Shown here: one piece after another, positions 10,305 through 20,868 of the stretch
Layout of the letters: each line of letters opens with the position of its first letter
Numbering within the stretch: the first letter of the stretch is position 1
Assembly (NCBI GenBank): GCA_015852425.1
Contig: JAAAIG010000400.1
Span: 6,939 to 33,237 of the forward strand
Direction of reading: 5' to 3'
Length of the DNA: 26,299 bases
Source of the DNA: Gryganskiella cystojenkinii
Lineage: Eukaryota > Mortierellomycota > Mortierellomycetes > Mortierellales > Mortierellaceae
Translations under genes and position numbers: made by a program
Notes under the pieces: model-generated
Seen by the model: the letters and a program-made list of their open reading frames with translations, nothing else
Told to the model about the DNA's origin: nothing
Databases searched by the model: none

Positions 10305-13219
10305 TTACAAGTATTCCAACCCGACCAGGAAATCAGCACCCCAGGGCATGCCCCATCCCTTCACACCTGCACGTTTCCAACAGGCTCTTGGTATACCTAG
10401 GTCTGTCATAAACAACTCTCCAGTCGTGGTCCGAGAACGACATCCAGTCTTGGGAGCACCCAAACACAATGTCCATTTGGGTCGAATACAAAATTTGTGG
10501 CCCTTGTCAGTCTTTTCGCCCGTCGTGCCATCCACACCGCTGGGCATATCCAACGATAAAACCGGTGCCTTGTTGTCGTTCGCCCAATCCATAAGATCAC
10601 AGACTGTCTCACGCTCGTACGAATCGACTAGATCCCTGACTGTGAACTGGTAACCCAACAGTCCATCCACAATAATATCTACAGGCGTCGATGCCGCTTG
10701 AGGTAACTCGGGGATCGTATGCAAAACTTCGCCACCAGCTGCTAAGTACCCACGAGTCTGAGCGGCAACCATCTATTGTTTGATAAAAAGAAGAGTATAC
10801 GACGTTAGCGTTACACTTGCTAAGCCGAATATCACAAATATGGATGAATTCGAGAAGCACTTACAGCATGGAGCTGACCCTCGTGGTTTGATCCAGCAAC
10901 AAAGGCAAGGACAACACATCCATGGTTCGACAAATGACGGGCCGCGCACAGCGCGTAAGCTCCTGTCCGGTTATTGCCTGCCAAGATCATAACGACAGGC
11001 GCAGAGTTGTGGTTGTTGGGTTGGATTCTTCTGGATCCTCCTAGAGCCTGGAGACACATCATGGCGGCGCCTCGTCCGCCATTCTCAATGAACTGCTCAT
11101 CCGACAGACCCATCTCGGTGGCTGACAAACGTTCCACTTCCTGCATCTGAGCAGAAGTCACCGCAGGACAGGCGACTCCAGAAAGAGTCTGGATTTTGAC
11201 CGAGCGTTTCTTAACTCCGCTAGCACTGGTGTTCCCACTACTCACGCCATCGTGTACTCCTCCGTTGGTTAATGCGGTACCAATCACGGCTGTGGTTACC
11301 TTGACAGAAGCAGGGATCCCCAGTGCAGCCACGGAAGGTACCAACCCATTCAAGCCATTGGAGCGTCCTTGCTGCGATTTTGTCACAGCGCTACCCTTCT
11401 TGATCGAAGAAACGGTCGCGGTCGTAGACTCGTCGATGCTGTTACAGCTGTTCCAAGAGTCATCATCATCGTCATCCTCCTCATCACTTTCATCGCCATC
11501 ATCCTCGTCTTGCTCTGGACTGCTGCTGGCATCCCCATTAGAACGAATCTTATTCTTCGAATGATAACCCGTCTTTCTCTTGGGTACAGGATCCAAAACG
11601 TTCTCGGTCGGCAACAGTTTCCTCAGCATGGGACTCTCACCCATGGCACGAGCTCTATCCGGGTTCCGGTTCAGGTTCACGAGCAAGGACTCGGGGGCAG
11701 TATCATCGGCCTCTCTGATCTCAGCAAAGACGCGCGCCTTGTCAAAGAGACCCAGGTTACTCTGGAAATCAAAATCTTCGTCCTTGAAATCCTCTGAATC
11801 CCTCTGTGCCCAATCATGGACCGGTTCCTGCTTTCTTCGGGAGGTTCTCTTGCCTTTTTTTTTTTTGGGGTCGAAATCGAAGAAGAACGAGTTTAGTTTC
11901 TGACGCCAAAAACTACTCCATTTATACAGCAAGGGTACAGTCGTGGAAAAAAAAATTTACCAGATACAGTCTGATACGATGTCCGGGGAGATCCATAATC
12001 CGAGTTGTTATTGTTATTGTTGTTGTTGTTATTGTTGCTAATACTGTTGTTGTTGCTGGCATGGTTATTCTTGCGGTTTCTGCGAGGACCTCGGCTAGTA
12101 GATTCAGTCGCACTAGATTCCGCAACGGTCAGAAACGGATCACTACTTTGCTGCTGGTGTTGGTTGTTGTGTTGTTGTTGCTGACGTGACGACGGCTTGA
12201 TTTTGGTGGAGTTGGGCTTCTAAGACATTTTTTTTGAAAGAAGAGAACACAACACAAATTGGTTAGTTCAACATGCGGATCGCCAATTATAGAAGATCGA
12301 CAGAGAACCAGTTGGTTATTTACCTCGGTCGTCACTTGAACTCCATGGTGCTGTTGCTGTCGCGGCGAGGATGTGGGGCGCCCTGGGTGTTGGAACTGCT
12401 CGGAGCAAAAAAAGTAAAAAAACCGAATATAATCAAACAGTGAGACAAACAAACTCTTTTGATCTGTCACGGATTGCTGTCGTTTTGGAATACCAACAAT
12501 GCAACAAGGAGGGGTTGTAGATCACATATATATTTTTACCGAGATGATAGCCGGGTCGTGATAGGGCACAGTGCTGCTGCTACTAGGCGTACTAGGATGA
12601 GGATGAGCAGGCAATTGACTAGGGGAGGGTGCGACCAAGGGAGCGTGGATCACTTCCTGCTGCTGTTGCAGCTGATGATGAGCAACTGCAGCTGCCCCTG
12701 CTGCAATCGATCCTGGGAGCATGGTCGAGTTACTGTTCGAGGTCATGGTCGTGGAGGGTGATATCGAAGAGACTGAGGGTGAAGTCGGATCGAGGTCCTG
12801 ACGAGAAGGTGGGTGAACTGCAGGTTGGGTCGGCAAGACCTGAAGATCCTGGATCTCGCCACCGCCAATACTGAACGAGGGCATGACCCTGACGGTCGGT
12901 TCTCCTGCAAACTGGATCACGACTGAGTAAGAAGAAGTGAAAGAGAGAGAGTGAATACAGAAACAAATGGTGATCAGTACAAGCTTGGTGTCTCCGTCTG
13001 ACAAAAAAAAAAGAATGGATATGACTCTGTTGCACCGTCGTGTGCCGCTATGTCTTTTTTCTTTCAGTCCATCCGTTAACAAGAGAGTCCTCTGTGTCCT
13101 TTACCATCTTGCAACATCAGTCGCTGGGTGTTTTGGTTCACATCTGCGACGTGACCCTTTAATGAGGTCCCGTTGGTCAAGAGCACTTTGACGCTGAGGC
13201 CGATGAATGCGGCAGCCAT
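10305..13219 (-). CDS. EDC3: Enhancer of mRNA-decapping protein 3 (LSm - FDF - YjeF_N)
   Basis: Exons complement(10305..10772, 10865..11853, 11961..12219, 12324..12395, 12540..12922, 13105..13219), 761 aa. Residues 1-~70 are the divergent LSm domain (SVKVLLTNGTSLKGHVADVN, continuing after the first splice as VVIQFAGEPTVRVMP). A long Ser/Pro/Gln/Asn linker follows. The FDF motif DEDFDFQSNLGLFDKARVF is at about 301-319. After an acidic Asp/Glu/Ser linker, the YjeF_N domain (about 495-755) has the Rossmann-type loop MILAGNNRTG and ends with DLGIPRACW and WGADFLV. In yeast and animals Edc3 sits in P-bodies, binds Dcp2 through LSm, binds Dhh1 through FDF and dimerises through YjeF_N. One junction is uncertain: donor 11960 with acceptor 11855/11854 (used here, AAAAG acceptor) or donor 11967 with acceptor 11901/11900; both keep frame. 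Confidence 0.95.
11993..12060 (-). repeat. AAC/AAT trinucleotide tract coding poly-Asn in EDC3
   Basis: Interrupted asparagine-codon repeat in EDC3 exon 4, encoding about ten consecutive Asn after NNNSIS, in the disordered linker before the FDF motif. Confidence 0.8.
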
Positions 13220-13301
13220 TGTTCAAACAGAAAAAAAAAGAGTTTGTTTTTTGTATAGGCTCTGATGAAGTGGACAAAGAGGCTATTCGGAGCCAAAAGG
13301 A

Positions 13302-13366
13302 TAAATAGTCGTAGTAATAGTAATAGTAGCTGTTGTAGAGATAGTAATAGCAATAGTAGTCGTTGA
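13302..13366. repeat. Interrupted TAG/TAA trinucleotide repeat
   Basis: Repeated AGTAATAG-like units (gtagtaatagtaatagtagc and similar) just upstream of EDC3, most likely in its promoter or 5' UTR. Confidence 0.7.
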
Positions 13367-13544
13367 TTTGAAGTAGAGATTGAAGAAAAGAGGAGAGGGA
13401 TGCGGATGAGGAGAAGATATGAATGCGACTGTTCTCATCAGAGACGAATGCGGTTATGCGATCTCGAAAGGATAAGCCACTCACTCTTCTCTGCGCCCTC
13501 TCTCTCTCTCTTTTTTTTTTTTTTTTTTTTTTTTATTCTCTACA

Positions 13545-13554
13545 NNNNNNNNNN
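13545..13554. other. Assembly gap (10 N)
   Basis: Ten undetermined bases directly after a CT repeat and a T24 run, a typical place for assembly failure. The surrounding short frame running through it should be ignored. Confidence 0.98.
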
Positions 13555-13624
13555 GCATTGTTTCTGCTCATTTCGCCACCAACTTGACGGGACAGGCTCA
13601 ATCAACTCTACTCAAGGATCAATC

Positions 13625-15166
13625 ATGGGCGGTGACAACAAGCGCAAGAACGACAGCAATGGACCCAAGGGCGGCAAGAAGGCGAAGACGGACATCCACA
13701 AAGTCGGCAAGTACCTCCCTGGCGGCTTCCCCATCGACCCAAAGATGAAAGGCGTCATGGTCACATGCACCCGTGGGAGAGAAACTCAGGCCAGCAGAGA
13801 GGCTATCGATCTGCTCTCAGAGGTAAACACATTTCCGCGGCGATTCTACAGATTGGAATGGAGAGGAGGCGTCCTGTCACTTGCATGATAGAGCTCTTCA
13901 TGAATGGATGCACGTCGGAAGTATTTGTTTGCTGTCTCTTCGCGATCTGGATTTATGATCCCTAAAAGATGCTAGCAGGAACTTATGGATGAAGACGACA
14001 GCAAAATGTCCACAAGCTCTTCAAGGTTTTAGCAGACAACTCAGCGTATAGAAATCTCACGCGCTCTTGTACATTTACCTCTTATTCAAATAGTATGCCG
14101 AAAAGCTCTATGGAGAAGGTTTTAATGATGAGGTTGCAGAGGACGAGGACGAGTCGATCGAGGACGCCTTAAAGCGGGAGATTGCCCAAGCCAAAAAGTC
14201 CAAGGGTGGAAAGAAGTTCTTGGCTCTCATGACTGGTACCGACTGCGGTATGTCCTTAATGAAAAAAAAACGAGGAAAGCTTGAGTCACAAGAAGTGCTT
14301 TGGATCGTCGCTAATTTGTTATTGTGGATACCCTCGTTCAATAGTGATTTTCATTCGCGCCATGGACATTGAGCCCTCAAAGCTGTGCCACTATATCCTC
14401 ACCGACCTTCAAAAGACTGGAAACAAGCGCACAAGGTATCAAGCGTCTTGCACGATCTGAGATTTGTCTCCGTTACTCGGGTGATTATTGGATGTTTAGA
14501 TTTAGTGCCTGATAACTGACCGCATTTTTTTTGTAATTTACGGCCATCTTCATTTAGATATTGTCAGCGATTCATTCCTGTGGACGAGACGAGTTACGCC
14601 AACATGGACGATATCGACACTATGTCGAAGCGTGTTCTTGCACCTTACTTCCATGCAGAGAACCAGAAACCTACTACGGTAAAGATCACAAAGATGGAGG
14701 AGGGCTTGACCAGAAACGAAAGAGGGGAAGAAAAAAAATGTTGTTTGCACAAGGAGCTGACCCTTTTTTGTGATTCTGTGGTTCATGGACTCGAATAGTT
14801 CAAGATTATCCCCAAGATCAGACATAACGACAAGGTTGAGCGAGATTCGTTGATGAAAATGTTGGCTTCGAACGTGGGCGGCACAGAAAAGCATGCGGTG
14901 AAGATGGTCGAGCCAGAATACATGGTCCTGGCCGAGGTGATTAAGGTGAGGATAAAGCAAAGGATCTTTCAATCTATCGATAGCAGGAAGAACTATTCGT
15001 TCAGCATACTCACTATCGGCTCGCCTTTTAATTGCTATAATCCAACTAGAGCATATGCTTCTTAAGCGTGGTCAAAGACTACGACCTCTTGAAAAAGTAC
15101 AACGTCCAGTCCATCTTTGAGAGCAACCACAAGGAAGGCGACAAGGCGACCGATACCGCAGAGTAA
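13625..15166 (+). CDS. TAN1: tRNA acetyltransferase partner TAN1/THUMPD1 (THUMP domain)
   Basis: Exons 13625..13822, 14094..14247, 14345..14435, 14558..14678, 14799..14945, 15050..15166; 275 aa. Each junction restores a family block: SREAIDLLSE|YAEKLYG, TGTDCVIFIRAMDI, KRTR|YCQRFIPV, PTTFKIIPKIRHN and EVIKSICFLSVVKDYDLLKK, the last being the C-terminal signature of THUMPD1/Tan1. Residues about 130-260 form the THUMP RNA-binding domain; the N-terminus is Lys-rich and glycine-rich with GKYLPGGFPIDP and VTCTRGRE conserved. Tan1 binds tRNA and works with the Kre33/NAT10 acetyltransferase to make N4-acetylcytidine at position 12 of tRNA-Ser and tRNA-Leu. It has no catalytic domain itself. Divergently transcribed from EDC3. 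The first intron (271 nt) contains a short exon-like stretch that would break frame and was not used. Confidence 0.94.
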
Positions 15167-15168
15167 AA

Positions 15169-15174
15169 AATAAA
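15169..15174 (+). terminator. Poly(A) signal AATAAA of TAN1
   Basis: AATAAA only 3 nt after the TAN1 stop codon. Confidence 0.45.
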
Positions 15175-15550
15175 GTCTCCGAGGAAGGCGTGCGGCGTAA
15201 AAACTCAACATTAGCAATTCTTTACAGGGCTTTCCTCGATATCACCGGGCGGTTGATTGACTGACTCTGTAATCAAAGGTCATTTATGAAAAGCTTTGAC
15301 AACGTCTACGTTCGAACGCTTGCGGTATATATCCTGCACTATCAATTTGTTCGACTGGTATCACAGTGTACCCACTCAGCATGCCAAAAATATATTGCAT
15401 TCATTTTTCCTTCAATCTCTTCCTTGTTGTTGTTTGCCGCTGTGTTCCAACTGGTAGGTATGTACCCGAAGAGTTATATCTGTCACAGAACTACACAGCA
15501 GAGAAAATAGGTCGCTTTTGTTAAAGCTTAAAGTTATATGAAAAAAAGTC

Positions 15551-15721
15551 ATGGGTGAGGTTCAGGCCAACGAAAATCTCGACGAGGAACAACGAGCTCT
15601 GTCACACTCGCTGCTCCCTTCATCATTCCAGCGCTGCCCCCAACCCGAGAGGAAGCGGTTCGTTGGGTCAGATCTGCCGGCAGTCAAAGCGCAACACAGA
15701 GAGGAAATGTCCTCCAAATGA
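15551..15721 (+). CDS. Candidate small ORF, 56 aa, unrecognised
   Basis: ATG-to-TGA frame with balanced, protein-like composition: begins MGEVQANENLDEEQRALSHS and ends AVKAQHREEMSSK. It is hydrophilic, with no signal peptide or membrane segment and one Cys. Preceded by AT-rich sequence (TTATATG about 15 nt upstream). No homologue recognised; the opposite strand is also open here, which weakens the case. It could be a first exon of a longer spliced gene. Confidence 0.25.
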   Translation: MGEVQANENLDEEQRALSHSLLPSSFQRCPQPERKRFVGSDLPAVKAQHREEMSSK

Positions 15722-16699
15722 GGAAGGTCGGGCGGGTTGGTGTGGATTGGCTCTTTCGCACATGTGCTCGCTTCACCTCTTGCTCCACATACCGTACGAA
15801 CCGCCATATGCACCCCCACAAACTTTAAAAAAAAGCGGCATGATGGGCGTTGGGCGTAATAGTCAGATCTAAGAAAAAGATCAAGGTTGGGACGACTCAC
15901 TGAAAGGGACCATCACACCAAGACAAGATGGCTCTTATGAAGTGTGACCTCTCCTCCATAGAGAACTGAGGTGGGTCATCGTTTTCATTTGGTGGGCAAG
16001 AAAATAAATCAATTGAATTTTAAGGTTGCCGGTGCAAGCTTCTTCGGTTAGGTCGGCTCGCTCCTCGGGCCGTCGAAATCTGTTGATCTGTGGAGAACTG
16101 AGCGTTGAATAACGTGACTTGGCCACCCTCGTGCAAAGCCAAGCACTCTCTTTCTGTGGAAAGGAAGCTCCCAATCTCTAAGGCGCAGAGTGGAGGAGGG
16201 AGGAATAGAGTCAGCGTGGAGAACAAAAAAAAGAAGGTTCATTTGGGGTACAGGGGTGTTCCTCGGCAGAAATCAAATAAGGCTTCCTGGCCTCTAGGAA
16301 ACAAAATACACAACAAATGACAACTCTTCAGAAAAGCTGTGGGTTGGGAATAATAAGAAAACAAAAACAGTCTCAAAAGCAAGGTTAAGTTGGGTTGACA
16401 TGTGTTGCATTATTACCACTGCACACGGAGAATATCAACAAACATAAAAGGAAGGAGCCAGGCACAAAGGTACAAAAAGGTGCAACAACCCTCTGCTCAT
16501 TTTTCTCTTCTTTTCTCTCCACAAACACAGAAAAAAAACTCGCCATCATTTTTATCATTTTGTCAACTTGTATTCCATCCTCAACAAAAAACCTCTCTCC
16601 ACTCTTCTCAACTCTCTCTTTCCTTCGCTTTTCTGTCCTTTACTCCACATTCTCACATTGACGTTATACCCATATTTTTCTTTCCTACATCTCACAATA

Positions 16700-19466
16700 A
16701 TGGGCGTCTTCGGAGAAAAGCATACCTCGCTAACACGCGAACAAAAACGTCAATTGATCCACCAGGCCGATACTCACAAGCTCCGACCCACAGAAGTCTG
16801 CGACTGGGTTCAAGCCACCTGGGGTCTTCGCATCGCCCGTGTAACCGTTTACTCGATCCTTCACAAGCAAAGGGCCTCCTTGATGGCCGGCCACAAGGAC
16901 CTCTATCAGAGCATGCAGAACAGTCTCGGATTGACCTCCTCAACATCTCCCGATGCTGGCGCCGGTGCGGAAGGATTTACAAACACATTGGCCCTGGCGC
17001 ATGATGCCTGTCTCTTGCAGAGCAAGGATGGTCAACGTGTGAACAAGTACCGAGTCAGTCCCAATAAGAACAAGAACAAGGACAAGGACTCAGCATCATC
17101 AACATCATCACAATCGAATTCAACAACAAGAGCGGCGTCCAAGAAAGTCAGCAGCAGCACAAGCAGCAACAATAATAACAGCATAGGCAACATCAATGGC
17201 AAGAACAAGCGCAGTCGAAGCATCAGTGTTGCCAGCGATCAATCTTCCGTTTCTGCAGAGTCTGGTGAAGGTACGGTTCAACAAGATTTCATTAAAAACT
17301 ATCTCTCCTCAGCACCATTTGGTCAGAAGGACGGAAAATCGGACTACACAACACACAGCCTTGATTCCTTCCCCCGCTTCTTGGCCCCTTTGCCCGGTCT
17401 TTGAACTCTTTTTCCCCCCCTTCTCCACAAGCTGTTCCTTCTGCTGGAGTGGGTCGTAAAAAACTCAAGTCCTGTGGATCGTTGGCATCGCACCACTTTT
17501 TTCATCTTGTGTTTTGTGCTCTGTAATTTTTTTTCTTCTCACCCATTCCACCCTCGCACAAAAGATCCGTGTGTTGTTTTTTCATGTGCTTGTGTTCTTC
17601 GACAAGTGCCAACTTTGCAGTCACCGGTTCAAAGCGGTTGGAGGACGAGAAGAATCAAAAAAAGAGCCCTTTCAAATCTTTTACCCTTGTTTTCATTCAG
17701 CCCCTTTTTCTATCAAAATTCCTATTCAATCAACCTTATTTTCCAACTCTAACTCGGCCGAAGCCGAAGCGAGCCAGCCGAGGTGGGGAGCTTCTCGGCT
17801 GAGAGCCGGCAGTGAACCGAAATGCACGATGATGACTTTCATCGTCGTGACCTGATCTTGGACGGGGTGTTTGTGGGGAAATGCAAGGAACAAAAGAACC
17901 CAACGAAACTCAATCCCTAACCAATTTGTTTTTCTTTCTTTTTTCACAACAGTGGGCACAAGATGGGAGGGTCAGCTCAAGCGCGTGCGAGAACCTGCTT
18001 CGGTTGAGCTGGACCGCGCTATGGTCGCTTTCCTCAAGAGCCCGGACTCGGTCGACAGTCAAGGTCGAAGACTCAACGACGCCGAGCTTCAGACACACGC
18101 CCTTCGCCTTGCTCAATCGATTCCTAGTGCGAGTCGGATGCGATGCTCCTTTGGTTGGCTTCGGCACTTCAAGCGTCGATTGGGTGTTCAGTGGGCAGCG
18201 GATCGTCTCGGTAAATACCGTTGGATCGTCGAGTCTGATCATCAAGACGGCCAATCTTCTTCAGAGCGGCCGTCTTCCTCGCGTTCTTGCTCTTCAGATG
18301 CCGTCAAGGTCAAGTTGGAGCAAGATGGAACCGAAAGTGTTGTGCGCCAAGACGACGAGGATGACGATGTGGATGAGGTCTACCATTCAACACACGAATT
18401 TTCACCGGCAGCACAGTCACCCAAGAAGCGTTCAAGGAGGAACGAGTCCTCTTCCTTGGAGGCGGGCCAGTCGTTTGCTGCGGCCATGCTTTCAACCTCG
18501 GCCATGATGCCGCAAACTCCCTACGACAACAGCAGCATCCTCAGCATTCAACCTACCGTCTCGTTGCTTCAGCATCAACAACAACCCTATCATCACCAGC
18601 AGCAACATCAGACTCAGTCCCAATCACCACAGCAGATCATGGATGCGTACCCCAACCTTTTCGGATCCATACCATCAATGCATATCCCTGGATTGACGTC
18701 GACCATCTCGCCCATGGCGACGACCCTAGATCCCACAAAGCTGTCGTCTGCTTCTTCTGCTGGATCGGTCCCCACTGCCGCTGCTACATCTGCTGCTTTC
18801 GGAATGAGTGTCGACGGCAAGATGCGCAAGGTTCCCTCAAAGGAGGAGGCTTACGAGATGTTACAATCCTTGTTGATGTACTACGAGCAGGATCATTCTT
18901 ATATCGGTGAACAGCAGACCTTGCTACTACCCCGGTGGATCCATCAGCAGCGTCAAATCATGCACCAGACGCAGGAGACCGAGGCAAGGATGATGTGGAT
19001 GCGTCAACAACAGCAACAAATGCAACAGCATCATCAACAACAACAAGCTCAGGCTCAGTTGTTCGGTACCGCCTTCCCCTCGTTTGACTCGCAGTCCTTG
19101 ATGGAACATGGTCAGTTCCAACAACAGTTTCATCAGAACCAGTTGTTCTTTCAACAACAGCACCACAAGATGAGCCAGCAGCAGCAACAACCACAACACC
19201 CTTACCACCGATACCATTCCTCAATCTCGTCCATCTCCTCGGACGCGTCTTCGACTTCGACCTCGCCCTCGTCCTTGTCTCCAATCTCGCCCACACTCAG
19301 TTCGCCTCCTCCTATGCCCGCCATGAACCGTCTGGACGAGTTCTTGGCCGGTACGAATGGAGTTACCACAACAGCTTCTGCGACCGCAGCCGGTGTTGAG
19401 GACGAGTTGGATGAGATGCATTCGTCGACGTTCTCGACTGCTGGTCTCTGGCCCCTGGTGGTTTAA
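16700..19466 (+). CDS. HTH CENP-B-type DNA-binding protein lacking DDE domain
   Basis: Exons 16700..17270 and 17953..19466, 694 aa. The first HTH (about 10-55, LTREQKRQLIHQADTH...) resembles the CENP-B N-terminal/psq domain. After an Asn/Ser/Lys-rich linker and a 682-nt intron, the second HTH (about 199-270, ELQTHALRLAQSIP...GWLRHFKRRLGV) is the CENP-B/Tc5-transposase type. Both halves form the standard bipartite DNA-binding module. The rest is Ser-, acid- and Gln/His-rich with one more ordered block (KEEAYEMLQSLLMYYEQDHS...). No DDE nuclease domain is present, so it looks like a domesticated transposase-derived regulator or chromosome-binding protein. Donor GAAG|GTACGG (17270) is preferred over G|GTGAAG (17264); both keep frame. 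The acceptor ACAACAG follows a pyrimidine tract. The alternative is two separate genes, less likely because each would have only half the module. Confidence 0.75.
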
Positions 19467-19810
19467 ATTAGCTACTTCTTAAATACTTTCTGTACTATAT
19501 CTGTAATTTTATTTGCCCTAAACCTATACATGCATACAGGCAACAAACGCAACAACTCTATACGTATTGATTTTGCGAGTGTTTGCTTCAGTTTTTTGCC
19601 TCTGGGAAAGAGGACGACTCCATCTTTCCTTCGTTGCAATGCAAAAACAAGTGTATAACCACGTTGCCCGTGGAGTCTTGAGTCTTGACGTGGCTTTTAA
19701 TTTTTAATTTTTATTCAACAGATATGAGTCGTTTATGCGCAATAGCGGGTGGGCGGCTTTCAACTATGCAGCAAGACTTACTGCAACATCTTGTTCTGGG
19801 TATGCAGAGA

Positions 19811-19920
19811 GCGCACCCTCTTTCCTGATGGAAAGGTCGACTTCGGCCCGTGGATGTGGAAAGATGCAGGGCATTGAAGGGCATCCTCTTTCTTGATGGG
19901 AAAGCCGACTTCGTTGGTCC
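19811..19920. repeat. Imperfect direct repeat, two ~40-bp copies
   Basis: Copy 1 (19811-19850) and copy 2 (19879-19920) share CCTCTTTC(C/T)TGATGG, AAAG(G/C)(T/C)CGACTTCG with a one-base offset. Each copy also contains a small inverted repeat (CTTTCC-TGAT-GGAAAG in copy 1). Confidence 0.7.
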
Positions 19921-20298
19921 TCGAGGGTGTATACGTTCTGCATTAAATCGTACATCAGATGAGTATCATAGATCCTCAGCACTTTCCCTTGTGGATAACA
20001 ATGTCTCTGAGCCCGTGCAGCCTTTAAGCAACACTATCGGATGGGAAGACACCGTGCAGTATTCAACATGGCAGTTAGATCTTTGATTAGGCCCATATTC
20101 TGCTTCCTGGTCCTGTATAATCCGTTAGAGTTCGCTTGGATCTCCTTTATCTTATCCTTAACAAATTAACAAATGCAAAGATCTTACCAGGAAGGTATTT
20201 ATTGACAGAAATGCACAATTTGGTAACGCATCACACGACCTACGCGAAGCGCCTTGACCGTGCTTTGCACTCCCTAATTATTCGAGGCGGCCTCACCT

Positions 20299-20314
20299 TA
20301 TATCACGTGATATA
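20299..20314. promoter_or_regulatory. Palindromic CACGTG E-box (TATATCACGTGATATA)
   Basis: Perfect 16-bp palindrome with a CACGTG core, 130 bp upstream of the DAD4 ATG. The inner ATCACGTG matches the RTCACRTG site bound by bHLH proteins such as yeast Cbf1. Function here is inferred. Confidence 0.45.
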
Positions 20315-20443
20315 CAAAAAACGTCTTTTTTTTTTTTTAATGGGTTGCAAAGGTCTGTGTTTGATGCTTTCAGACAGAACCATCAAACCAAAACCCCCAG
20401 ACACAGCAAGACGTGTACGCACAAGAACAAGGACCCATAAGTC

Positions 20444-20784
20444 ATGAACCCACATCAGGAGCAACAAGCGGCTCTCCTCAACCGTATTGCCATCAACGTC
20501 GTACGCTTACTTTACGGATGAAATGGATTGTTGCGAATCGACATTCTTTGAAGGATTGTTGTTCTGGTCCTATCCTGTATTTTGACTGTGGTATTCCCTT
20601 CTCCTCCCTGTCGTCATCAATATAGGAAAAACTGAACGAGTCGTTGGAGCAACTGAACGAGAAATTGGTCCGGGTGAACGAACGGAACGAGTCAACAGTG
20701 CTGATTGCTCAAGTTTGGAATTCATACGCAAAGAGCGTGCACATCATGCTCGAGGGATTAGGAGGATTGCAACCACCAGAATAA
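20444..20784 (+). CDS. DAD4: DASH complex subunit Dad4
   Basis: Two exons, 20444..20500 and 20626..20784, 71 aa, 125-nt phase-0 intron (donor GTACGC, acceptor ATATAG). The N-terminus MNPHQEQQAALLNRIAINV and the post-splice EKLNESLEQLNEKLVRVNER form the short coiled-coil typical of Dad4, ending with a Ser-Val-rich helix and GLQPPE. Yeast Dad4 is 72 aa and starts with the same NPHEQ-type block followed by the LNES motif, so length, order and motifs all agree. Dad4 is one of ten subunits of the fungal DASH/Dam1 ring that couples kinetochores to spindle microtubules. Each exon is too short to be found by plain ORF scanning. Confidence 0.92.
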
Positions 20785-20829
20785 GCAAGAGGAATGGGAG
20801 CAAGACTCGTTTGCTTGTCACGTTCTCTT

Positions 20830-20868
20830 ACACAGACACACACACACGCACACACACACACACACACG
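20830..20868. repeat. (CA)n microsatellite
   Basis: Nearly pure CA dinucleotide run with one CG interruption, in the DAD4 3' flank about 45 nt after its stop codon. Confidence 0.9.

Larger units (their letters stand above)
13220..13624. promoter_or_regulatory. Divergent EDC3/TAN1 promoter region with assembly gap
   Basis: The 405 nt between the two start codons must hold both promoters. It contains an interrupted (TAG)n repeat at 13302-13366, a CT repeat followed by T24 (13511-13534), and 10 Ns at 13545-13554. True length is unknown because the gap size may be arbitrary. Confidence 0.6.
15167..16699. other. 1.5-kb intergenic region, CENP-B-like gene promoter
   Basis: No recognised gene. Holds a 56-codon plus-strand frame (15551-15721, listed separately), scattered short frames on both strands that look like noise, and a long A/C- and pyrimidine-rich leader (about 16480-16699) before the next ATG, typical of a fungal 5' UTR. 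Confidence 0.5.
19467..20443. other. Intergenic with imperfect direct repeats and E-box palindrome
   Basis: No gene recognised. Contains a 40-bp imperfect direct repeat (19811-19850 and 19879-19920), a 34-codon frame at about 19723-19830 that is too short to support, a 16-bp palindrome at 20299-20314, and a T12 run at about 20327-20338. It serves as the CENP-B-like gene 3' flank and the DAD4 promoter. Confidence 0.5.

Noticed and set aside
13980..14030. Possible extra TAN1 exon (GAACTTATGGATGAAGACG...)
   Set aside because: It has AG before and GT after, but its length would break the frame, and direct joining of exons 1 and 2 restores the conserved family block.
15562..15900. 112-aa minus-strand frame
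   Set aside because: No domain or splice support, Cys/Arg/Ser-rich composition typical of random DNA.
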